Source of the DNA: Prinsepia uniflora
Lineage: Eukaryota > Streptophyta > Magnoliopsida > Rosales > Rosaceae
Reading direction: 5' to 3'
NCBI GenBank assembly: GCA_032719365.1
Contig: CM064862.1
Span: 88,028,503 to 88,092,502 of the forward strand
Length of the DNA stretch: 64,000 nt
Of this stretch, positions 33,801-43,786 are shown in pieces (the stretch's first letter is position 1; every line of letters begins with the position of its first letter). The position numbers and the translations under genes were made by a program. The notes under the pieces were generated by a model. It searched no databases. It saw nothing but the letters and a program-made list of their open reading frames with translations, and had not been told where the DNA came from.

Positions 33801-36800
33801 AAGTTCGAAGTTTGGAAGGTATGAAACAGGCTCAACCTTCGTGATTCAACTAGCTAAATCAATAATTTGTGATTGGACGAATCTAATGGACTAATAAGGA
33901 CTGAAAACAACCTAGAATAGCCAAAAAACCGTGAACGCGGGTTTAAACCAGGTGAACCGGGTTCACCAGAGGTAGACGATGACACTGTTCACCGCGTGTG
34001 GGCTTCACGCGCAGCCGCTTGCGGCGGCGCGTGGGGGCGCGTGGTAGGTCCAATGGGGAAGTGTCCAACATGGGAAATAATCTACACAATGTAACGAACA
34101 TTTTAGCGTTGGTTTCGTGTCAATCGGATCCCGTTCCGATACTGTTCGGGATGTCCGAAGATTTTAAGTCGGGTTTAAAAATACTTAAAAATCCGAGAAA
34201 ATTACGGGACTTGAATAGGATGTTAATGAAGAGGTTAATAACCCTCTAATGTGATATGAACAGGTTTGGGAGTCCCGGTGTTAGTGATGAGGCCCGGGAA
34301 GGCCGTTGGCACGCGTATCGAGGCGCACGGTTAAACGGTCTGTGAGTGGACATTGGTTTTATAAATTCTATGCATGCATAACTGTTTCATGATTGTTATA
34401 ATTGTTATTATATGATTTGATTTGGATATCGGTGAATTTATATGATTTCACGCATTTCAAGGCGATTGACGTGTTTGCACGTAAATCGAGATTTTCCGAT
34501 TTTGCACTGATTTCCATAATTGTATTTGTATATGATTTCATGAAACGGTTACGGAATTGATAAAGTAAAATCGGGCCAGGGGCTCAGTTGATTTAAGAAA
34601 TCGGGCCAGGGGCCTAGTTGATTTAAGAAATCGGGCCAGGAGCCCAGTTGACTTATGAAATCGGGACAGGGGCCCAGTTGACTTATATATGTGATTTCGG
34701 GTCGGGGACCCTGAAATGGAATCGAATAAATGATTTCGGATTTAATAATCAACTATTTGGACTTATGACGGTTTTATGGAAATTCGGGGCAGGGCCCTTG
34801 TGATATTTTGGAAATGAATGATAAAATGTTTTCCATAAAACCATCTCGATATGAGGTTATGTATGGTCTCCTCCAGGTGTCTGGGACACTGGGGAAGTCA
34901 CGGTGCATTACCTGCGAGGGGTCATTGTACGGAGCGGCCGGACCGTATAGTGACTCAGGAGCAGGATTGCTATGATTAGACGTCTGGGACGTCAGACATC
35001 CGGGATGTCAGAGATATGGACCCGGTGAGACCCCGAGCAGCACGCGTCGCGTAATACCGTGAGATATGACGTCTGGGACGTCAATCGTCTGGGACGCTAG
35101 GCATCTGGGATGCCGGAGATGGTAAAGTAATAAATGTGTACCATTGGGTTTATGAAATAACTTTTGGATTGACTTTTGGATTGAAACTATGTTTATGGTT
35201 TCCGGGTTAAGGCCCTAATGGTTATTTCTAATAAATGTTTGATTATTGGTTTATGATGCATGCATATGTTTTTACTGAGGGGCATAAATATCTTAATAAA
35301 TGCTTTTAACGGACTTGTTTATTTTCGTCCACTCACAGCTTTTGGTTTTTAATGCCCTTCAGGTTGATCACGGATGCGACCGCAGCGGAGACCGGGACAT
35401 TGCATGCCTCCTCCATCGATCCTTGCGCACTCTGGAGGCCCGTAGGGGCAGTGGCTTGAGGCTATCCCTTTTCTGACACTTCGTGTCAGACGGGAGCACG
35501 TCACATCCTGCGGTAATCCCGGGGGGATTGGGATGGGTCGTGTCAAACCGAACCGGCGTGACCGGTTCTCCGCCGTCCCTCAACCAATTATGTCCCTGTT
35601 TCCACCAACATCTTCATCCCCTTCCTAGCAGTCTATTCCCCTACTCCAAATACGACAACACGGCCTACCTCTGACCGTCCCAAGCTTGAACTAAAATCCG
35701 TCCAAATCCCCTGTTCTTGCTCCCGGCCCACCGTGCAATCCCCCGTCACGGTTTCGAACCCTAGAGCCCTAGGAACCTACTGAGTTGATTAGAACTCACC
35801 AAACACCTCGACTCGTACTCAAACTCCACGACTTACCGTTTGAATCAAAACTGGAAAACAGAGCATATAGACGGATTGAAAAAATTACCTGTGCTCAGGC
35901 CGCCACCGCGATCTCCGTCGTGCCCACTTGACTCCTCTCAGGCTTCTCAACGCCACCACGGGTTCCATTTGATGGTTTGGTCACTGGAAATGCACAACCA
36001 TGCACGGTGGTCCTCTGTCCTGTTCTTCCTGGTTTTTCCTCGCGGTCCCTAAGTCCCTCACAACCTTACCACCTCCCCAGAACACTCACCAACCTCTCAC
36101 TCAGTCTCTACTTACTCACCCAATCACCAGAACACGCAAACACACACTGTAACCCGATCAATTCCTCTCTCAATCTCATTCTCTGTTTTTCCCTCTTCGA
36201 ACAAACACGATACACACACATATAATTGCACCGTGCACCCTAGAATCCACTACACACACCCCACGTGTCCACAATCCCATGGTCCCATCTCAAAATATCC
36301 AATCACACACTGCACACTTGTCCTCATCTCCTTTGCACAAATCCCAAGGCACCAAAAAGGACCAAAATGCCCCTGTGAGTCAAATTACGATTATGCCCTT
36401 CGCCGTTCTAGACCCGTAACTCACTCGTCTTACGTCCGATGAAAGCATGCCGCCTGTCGTTGTACTCAGGATACGAGACCTACCTAATGATCTTCGGTCT
36501 ACGTGTAAAAACCCTGTCGTACAAAAAGTCAACTTTTCCTCCTTTGTTTAACCAAATTACGGTAATGCCCTCAACCTTCCGAACATCATAACTTCCTCCT
36601 TGGATGTCGGAATTGGGCGTGCCACCTGTCTACGGACTCGTGACGTCCCAAACTACGTCACAGTCATCGGTCAATGCCCAATTGACCGCCCGAACTAAAA
36701 GTCAACTTTTTGCCCATTCTAGGGGCAAAATCATCATTCTACGCCCAAAGTCCAAAAGTAACCAACTAACCACCGATTAACTCAGTTAATCCGTCGCTAA

Positions 36801-36827
36801 TCCCGACTCCCGGGACGGGTCCTTACA
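30897..36827 (-). mobile_element. Solo LTR F with target duplication AATGA, inside D (interrupted)
   Basis: The + strand begins TGTCAGGACCC and ends GGGACGGGTCCTTACA. AATGA occurs at 30892-30896 and 36828-36832. Without the nested copy its length is about 2.91 kb. It has GAGTCTTTAAACTC and GGGTCTTTAAACCC palindromes at 31385-31575. The paired motifs are at 32122-32132 and 31156-31167. Confidence 0.93.
32531..35545 (+). mobile_element. Solo LTR E with target duplication AACCG, inside F
   Basis: Uninterrupted, 3,015 bp, from TATAACGACCCG (first TG mutated to TA) to GGATGGGTCGTGTCA. AACCG occurs at 32526-32530 and 35546-35550. Palindrome arrays: four TCGGGCCAGGGGCCCAGTTG-like units (34562-34700) and GACGTCTGGGACGTC-like units (34980-35120). 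CTGTGAGTGGAC is at 34340-34351 and GTCCACTCACAG at 35327-35338. Confidence 0.95.
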
Positions 36828-38119
36828 AATGATGTCATGATGATTGGCATGATTATTTGTGATTTAATGATTATTTTAATCGGCCTTTCGGGCACATTTT
36901 TTGAGAAAATGATATTTTGGACTAGTCTCAGAGTAAAAAAGGTTTCAAAAAGGATATTTTGACTTAATTGATGAGTCAAGGATGAGTTCGGGATTATTTT
37001 AATGTTTTCAAATGAGATTTTATGAATTTACGTGTAAATATTATTTGGGCTTGAGATCCGGTCGGGAATGATTTTAACTTGGTTTGAAGTCAAGAATTTG
37101 ATTGAAATGTTTTGGGATGTAATCCCGGGATGGTTTTCATTGTGATTGTGAGTGCCCAGACGGTCTAAGCTAGAGGATTACCCAAATGACCGGAGCTTGG
37201 GGGATATGATTGTGAGTTGTTCTTACGGTAAGCCAACTTCTCGGATGCGACTGAGCCTGGATGTACCACTCGGATGTGTCTGAGCCTGGGGATGTGTTCA
37301 CTCAGATGTGACTGAGCCCGAAGGTTGAGCCCAGATATGTCTGATCCCGAGAATGTGGCTGGATATTAGCCTACGCGTAGTGCAGATGTGACTGTGTGAT
37401 TGTTTGTGCACTTGTGAGTAGTGCAGATTGATTGATTGATTGTGCACTTGTGAGTAGTGCTGTTTGATGTTGATTGTGATTGCGTATTGATATTGAGTAC
37501 GGGTTTTGGTCTTTGTGGCCAGGTGATTATGTTTTCATAAGTTCGGCTTGAGAGCCGGGATTTGATGCTTTTCATGTGATTTGGTTGGAAAGCCGGTGAT
37601 TGTTATTCATATGTTTGATTCTATGCATGCATGGTTTGATAAACTGGAGGGGTAAATGGTCTGTTTGAAATGTATTTTCAAAAGATATTATTTTTTTCCA
37701 CTCACACCTTTTCTTTTTTGATGACCCTACAGGCCGTGACACAACGTTCGGGGGCTGATCGAGAGGTGGAGGCATGAGCGGAAATCAGTGCAGTTATCCC
37801 TTGTTTGACAGGTGCTGAAAGGTAGTTTCGGGACTTCAGTTGACTTGTCAGACGAGAGCAGGACCGAACACGGTTATCAAAGTCCAGTTGGGACGGGTCC
37901 TGTCATCGGCGAAATTACACCTAGACAAGGATCCAGAGTACCGAGAGACAACTCTCCAAATTTCCTAAATATTATTGAGAAACTGTAAAATGACATGACC
38001 GAGGTTAAGTCTAATGGAACATAGGCCGAGTCGAGGTGCCAAGCACTTGATGAGTGCTATACCGACGTAGCTGAACAACTGCGGGATGCCTAGGCCAAGC
38101 TCACTGCCCACTGAGCCAG

Positions 38120-39714
38120 TGTAACGACCCGGACGTTCAAAGAAGGTAAAATTGTAAAAGTTAGATGAATTGACCATTTTACCCTTGAAAGTCAAAGGTT
38201 GAATTTTTTTTTGTCAAAGTCAAAGGTTGACTTTTTTTATCAAAGTCAAAGGTTGACTTTTTTTGTCAAAGTCAAAGAGTTGACTTTTTTACCAGGACGA
38301 TTTTTTGGCGATTCCGAAAATGTCGTTAAGAAGGTCTTGATCTCTCGAGTACATCAGTAGGTGACATGGTGGAAACGGAGTTCAAACAGTTTTAGTTCGA
38401 GTCTAGACCACATAGGGGTGTTTTAGTAATTTATTAATAGAGGGGTATTTTGGTAATTATGAGGTATTTTTGATGGTTCAATTGGACAGGGACAAGTGTC
38501 CCTTATCTGATATGGGAATGTGCCACCGTCCTTGTTAATTGTGTGTGTGCTGGTGTAATTGGTGGTGGTGTGTGTGTGTGTGTGGTGTTTAGCGTGGTGC
38601 GACCGAGAAAGAAAAGAACAGAAACGAAGAAGGGGAAACCAAAAAGGAGAGGAGAGAAGAGAGTGAGGGCAGTGAGAAAAAAGAAGTCAGAAAGAGGAAA
38701 TGGGTTTGATCATGGGCTGAAAATGAGAGGAATACATAGTTGCACTCGTGAGAGTTTTTGGGTTTGGGGGATGTTGGGTCAGTTCTTGACAGAGAGGCTT
38801 GGAACCAGGCTTGCGAGCATCTTCTTTAAACTCATACGACCCTAACAAAGTGCCCATACAAGATTTTGGGTGCCTGGATCGTCTAAACATTAAGCATGTG
38901 CATTTGGTTGTGAGTTTCTTCGATAGGTCGAGTAGTTTGGGTAAGTTTCTAGTTGTTTTGATCACGTAGATCCCTTCTTAAGTTAATTTAGAGTGTTTTT
39001 CTCGAAAAATGAATGAAAACGATTGAGAAATGAAGGTTTTATGGTCGGATCGGGCGACCCGAATTACAAAAAAAAAAAGGGTCGAGAGGTAGGTTGAAGA
39101 GGGTGAACAGTGATATGGGGATGTTCACTATAGCTGGCGCGTGAAACCCATGCGCAGCCACTACTAGCGACGCATGGAGATGTATGGTGCATGTCCTCGA
39201 TTTTTGTGCAACACACAAGTTTGAGTATTCGATGTTACAGCCATTTTGGCATAGGTTTCGAGTCAAGCGGACATCATTTTTAGGTAATTTTGGGTGTTCG
39301 AATGTTTAGAGTTTGTTTTAATTACGTTTAAAAATCCCAAAAAATTATGGGATTAAAATAGGAGCTAATTGAGATGATTTGTAACCCGTAGATGTGAATT
39401 TTGGCAGGAATTGACTTTTTTCAGAAATTACAAAAAAATGTGCAAAGGGGAATTCAGCGATACGGAGGTGTGTGAGTGGACTTTCTTTCTCTAAACTACT
39501 ATGCATGCATATTTACAATACAAGCTGAGGCAACACGCAGAGTTGTGTACTCTAAGTATCTGAGGTATGAAGTAGGTTTATCTCTTGTCTGACACGTGGT
39601 TAGCATGTTTATTCGGTTCCTAAGGATAATTGGGTAATTTTTCTAATGAACGTGTTAGATGGGAGCAAGTTATCCCATGCTAATTGAAGGGGGGTTACGG
39701 AGAGGGTCCTGCCA
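38120..39714 (+). mobile_element. Short LTR copy H without target duplication, joining gag to pol end
   Basis: It starts TGTAACGACCCGG and ends GAGGGTCCTGCCA, 1,595 bp. The palindrome block after GTGTGAGTGGAC (39470-39481) is missing. Left flank GCCAG and right flank ATAAT differ. The left flank is gag and the right flank is the integrase end of element G. This suggests recombination between two LTR copies inserted in gag and in pol, with loss of the DNA between them. Confidence 0.75.
38196..38295 (+). repeat. W-box tandem repeat in LTR H
   Basis: Units of about 29 bp built from GTCAAAGTCAAAGGTTGACT and a T-run occur three to four times. Each carries TTGAC on both strands, the core bound by WRKY factors. 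Confidence 0.8.
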
Positions 39715-39926
39715 ATAATGCAAGAGTCAAACCTCGCACTTTTAAGGTAGGAGATTGGGTCTTAAGGAAGGTCAGCCTTGCAACCAAAGATCGCTCAGCT
39801 AGAACTGTTGGACCAAACTGGAAAGGCCTCTACAAGATTACACGGGTCTCCCGACCTGGCACATATGAGTTGGCCGACTCAGAAGGCAGACAGCTCAGCC
39901 ATTCATGGAACACCAACCACCTGTAG
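39715..39926 (+). pseudogene. Integrase C-terminal end of element G pol
   Basis: The frame reads RVKPRTFKVGDWVLRKV, then LGPNW-like VGPNWKGLYKI, RPGTYELADSEGR and a stop after WNTNHL. This is the usual end of Tat/Ty3 pol: a DNA-binding integrase tail without a chromodomain. Everything upstream in pol is missing because LTR H adjoins it. Confidence 0.85.
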
Positions 39927-40099
39927 AAATATTTCATATGACCAGCTCGGCCAAGACACCAGAGGCCGACCATTTTTCCTTATTGTCTATAATCTACTAC
40001 TATAACTAGCCAAATTTGGCCCACATTATCAATGAAAAGTTTTCTTCACAATTCATAATGTACACATGACAAAATACATTACACACAGACTCAAACTAT

Positions 40100-42225
40100 T
40101 GAGTCGTAAACCGGGATTAGATTAGTGATTAATGACAGATTAGTGAAGATAATCAGTAATTAGTTGGATAAATTCGGACGGACGGTGCGGAATGACGATT
40201 TTGCCCTTGGAATTGGGCAAACAGTTGACTTTTCGTTCGGGCGGTCAAATGGATTTTGACCAATGATCGTGACATAGTTCGGGACGTCACGAGTTCATAA
40301 ACAGGTGGCACGTCCGATTCCGACATTCGAGGAAAAAGTTGACGTTCGGAAGGTCGAAGGGTAATTTGGTAATTTAGTTAAAAAGGGGCGATTGTTGACT
40401 TTTCAAATGATATGGAATTTTCATGGAATTTGAGGACCGTTAGGAAGGTCTCGATTCCCTGAGTACAACAACATGCGGCAGTATGGACACAGCTGTGTAT
40501 AGTGGTGCCATCGTGGAGGGCCGTCTTACAACCGTTTTAAATCGTTTATATGGTTTGGTTCAGAGAAAAGCAGAGAGAACCTTCCCCAATTTCCCTTGAT
40601 CTTCATCCCTTGGCCCTGATTAATGAGTGAAACCCAAACGGAAGTATGGACACGGCTGTGTATAGTGGTGCCATCGTGGAGGGCCGTCCACGGCGGTGGC
40701 CGTGGAAACCAGGAAAACAGGGGACTTCGGGGAAGGTAGACTAGAAAAAACTACCAACGTACATCCTTAACCCAAGCTTTATAAAGGAAAGATGAAGAGG
40801 GGATATCTGGAGGAGAATGAAGGCCACGGTGGAGTTCGTGACAGCGGGTCTAGGTAGAGACCCTGTGAACCCGAGACGTTCTGTTTTGCAATTAGAATGG
40901 TAATCGTGTTCTCGTACGGTTTGGATCAATTAGTTGATAGGAAGATGATGCTAGAGGTCCAGGGGATTGAATAAGCCTAGTTTGGAGACTTAAGGAGGAC
41001 GGTAAGGCCAAATTCCCGTGAATGCTTAATTTGAATTTGAAAATGGTAACCTACGATTTAGTTGTTGTTGACTTGTTTGGTGCATTGGACGATGTTTTGG
41101 ACCTCTAAACAAACATCAAGGACCAAGAACAATGGTTGGAGGTGGACAGAATCAATGGTAGCATGAGGTTGCAGGCATGAGTTTGCTTGCTCGATTTAGA
41201 AGGTATGAAATAGGCTAAATCTTCACAATTTAATTAGTTAAATCAATCACTTATGGTTGAACGAATCTAATGGACTAAAAAGGAATGAAAACGAACCAAG
41301 AATAGCTAGAAAACCGTGAACGCCGGCTTGGTCGAACCGGTTCAGACCGGGTTGGACAGAGGTTGAAGACAACACTGTAGTAGCGCATGAGTCCCACGCG
41401 TAGCCCCTTTGGGAGGCGCGTGGGGGCGCGTGGCATGTCTTTTGAGGATGGTCGGACATCGGTTCGATATGTTTTGGGCTGTCCGAAGGATTTAGGGCTC
41501 ATTTAAAAATAGTTAAAAATTTGGGAAAATTACGGGGACTTAGTAGAAGCTTAATGAAGTAGTTAGTGACCTTATTATGGGATTTGGACAGGTTCGGGAA
41601 AGCCGGTGATAGTGGATTGGCCGGGAACGGCGTAGGTGCACGCGTATCGAGGCAGCGGTGGAATGGCCTGTGAGTGGACTTTGCTTTCTAACTTGTGATG
41701 CATGCATATATGTTTTAATATGTTTTCATACGTGATTCTATGATTTGATTTATGATCTTGATGGTTTATGGTTTTGCACTGTTTTCAAGATATTTACGTA
41801 ATTTGCACGTTTTACGAGATTTTGAATGATCTTGTGATTTGATCATGATTTTAATGATTGGATTTCGGGATTTGAAATATGATTTGAAAAGGATTTCGGA
41901 AAATTGATTTCGGGTTTGGAGCCCTGTTCATGAAATTTCAGTTTTGAAACTGGATTTCGAAAACGAGATTTCGGATTTGGTTTTGAGACTTGGAAAGGAA
42001 ATCTGGATTTGGGTTCGGGACAGTGGTTCTGGATGCTAGCTTACGGAATCATTGTTGAGAATTTGGAGGTGGATTTTCTATGGTTTTCGCTGTTGATTGG
42101 AAAAACAGTTTTGGGTTTAAAGACCCGGAAAAAGAAAACAAAAACTGATGGATCTGGTTTTGAATTTAAAGACTCGGTTGATTGACGGGTTATGGATCTG
42201 GGTTTCAGTTGAATTTGAGGCCCCA
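40100..42225 (+). repeat. LTR copy J, 3' part missing
   Basis: It begins near a mutated LTR start (GTCGTAAACCGGGATTAG) and follows the family order: TTGACTTTTC modules, a GC-rich CACGCG/GCGCGTG cluster (41390-41435), CTGTGAGTGGAC (41668-41679) and TTTAAAGACC palindromes. It breaks off at about 42225. A segment repeated at about 40490 and 40645 (GGACACGGCTGTGTATAGTG) marks a local duplication. Confidence 0.75.
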
Positions 42226-42903
42226 ATTACCCGTCTTATTTCCTTTCTTTTCTTCTCACAATTCCCCCTTCAATCCCTCTGTTTTTTGTTTGAATCCAAC
42301 CATCAATTCATATATGTTGATCACAAACCAAACGGTGAGTTCATATCCGTTTGATTTAAATATTAAACCATGCTTTACACTAACATTGTAATTAGGGTGA
42401 CAAGTGTCATCAAGAGATCAGCCCTTATCCTCATTAACTGACTCAGCCACTAATGCATCCCTGCTATGGCAAATTACTATTTTACCCTTGCCATAACAAA
42501 TTACCAAAATGCCCCTCACAATTCTAGATCCATAACTTTCTCGTTCGACCTCCGATTAACGCATGCCGCCTGTCTACGGATTCAGCGTCCCGAGACCTAC
42601 CCAACGGCACTTACGGAAGGTCCAAACATGGTCCCGATAAAAAAGTCAACAAATGGCCCATTTTGACCAATTTACCAAATTACCCTCAAACTTCCGCACG
42701 TCATAACTTTTTCCTCGAATGTCGGAATCGGGCGTGCCACCTGTCTACGAACTCGTGACGTCCCAAACTACGTCACAGTCATCGGTCAAAGTTTGTTTGA
42801 CCACTCAAACTAAAAGTCAACCGTTCGCCCAAGTCTAGGGGCAAAATCGTCATTTTCCTCAAAATTTCCGATTTTTCCCCTTTTGAATTTCCGAGTCATT
42901 ACA
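42226..42903 (-). repeat. LTR copy K, 5' part only, facing J
   Basis: The sense start TGTAATGACTCGG is at 42903, followed by the two upstream modules on the minus strand. The sequence ends against J, so two truncated LTRs meet head-on. Neither has a matching flank duplication. Confidence 0.7.
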
Positions 42904-43786
42904 CCAGAGTTGTACTGAAACCCAGGAAACCAAAGGATGACTCGGCTGCGCTCTAGGTCGTCCAAACCAGTCTTCACTTTCTTGATTATCTCTTTGTCCT
43001 CCTTCAAGATCTCCTCGGTCGGAAACAAGCCTGCACGCCGAGTGACAGTCAGCATAAAAGCAATACTTGACAAACAAAATACCAAACTAGAAAAGTAGAC
43101 ACGACTGAGACGACAAGGCCGAGACGACTCAACACCTTAAGTTTGAAACTTTCCCATTATTGGAACCCCCTCGGTGCTCCCCTCCCAGTCGCCACCAACT
43201 AAGCATAAATTTGTCTTGTACGAATTCTAAGACTTTGATAGGCCGTGAATAAACTCGCCCTTTTAGCCTTCTTCTGACATCAAACGTAGATCCACCTAGT
43301 GCTCTGCTGCTGAAAGACAAACTCATATAGATACATGAGCTGAGCATAGGTCGGCTCGGGCTGCCCTGCCCAGAAATCCATGTAGAGGGAGCAGAGTACA
43401 ATCCAAACGTTGGGGTTCAACTGGCCGAGCGCAACCCCCATCATCTTCACCAAATTTCGCAACCACGAGTGAAGTGGCAGACGGACGCCGTGGTTCGGAA
43501 TCTCAGGGTAGAACAAGGCCAGCCCAGCCTAGGGGTTGCTCGGCACTTCAACTTTGGCTGGAAACCAAAGTACGGCTAAGTCAAGCATTCCAATCTCGAT
43601 TCAAAACTTCCTCAAACCCTCTCGGTCTCCTTGTTGACGATCTCATCCACTGTGAACGTGGCCTTGGTAATCGGTATCGCATCTAAGACTGATGACTTAC
43701 TAGATGAGTCTGACCTTGGGAATGCGAACTAAACTGATCTGATGCTCGTGGGTCAAATTTAAAGCCTTGTACACCATCTTTTTAAC

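Larger units (their letters stand above)
29505..37905 (+). mobile_element. Solo LTR D with target duplication TCGGC (interrupted)
   Basis: It starts TGTGACGACCCGG and ends GGGACGGGTCCTGTCA. The same five bases, TCGGC, lie at 29500-29504 and 37906-37910. Without the nested copy its length is about 2.47 kb. There is no internal domain, so it is a solo LTR left by LTR-LTR recombination. Sense orientation is plus. GTGTGAGTGGAG is at 30811-30822, TTCCACTCACAC at 37697-37708, and CTCAGATGTGACTGAG-type palindromes at 37215-37350. Confidence 0.93.
29481..38119 (+). pseudogene. gag start of element G, split by a solo LTR
   Basis: An ATG at 29481 opens a frame that stops at the insertion point 29504 and continues in the same frame at 37911, once the solo LTR 29505-37905 and one copy of its target duplication are discounted. 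The second piece, 37911-38119, has a coiled-coil-like composition with TEVKS and CYTDVAEQLRDA. It has four in-frame stops; at least two TAGs and one TAA stand where CAG or CAA would suit the heptad pattern. It ends at the next insertion (38120). Confidence 0.6.

Noticed and set aside
33998..34249. 83-codon frames in LTR E and LTR B (4867-5118, minus) with very similar translations
   Set aside because: Both lack an ATG (they begin GTG), and they lie in a conserved LTR block, so nucleotide conservation explains the likeness. No third intact copy exists: D breaks off early.
34562..34700. CRISPR-like spaced repeats
   Set aside because: A plant LTR with short palindromic units; units are not identical and spacers are not unique captured sequence.
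38543..38845. Lys/Arg-rich frame of 100 codons
   Set aside because: It is inside LTR H; the composition comes from a purine-rich stretch.
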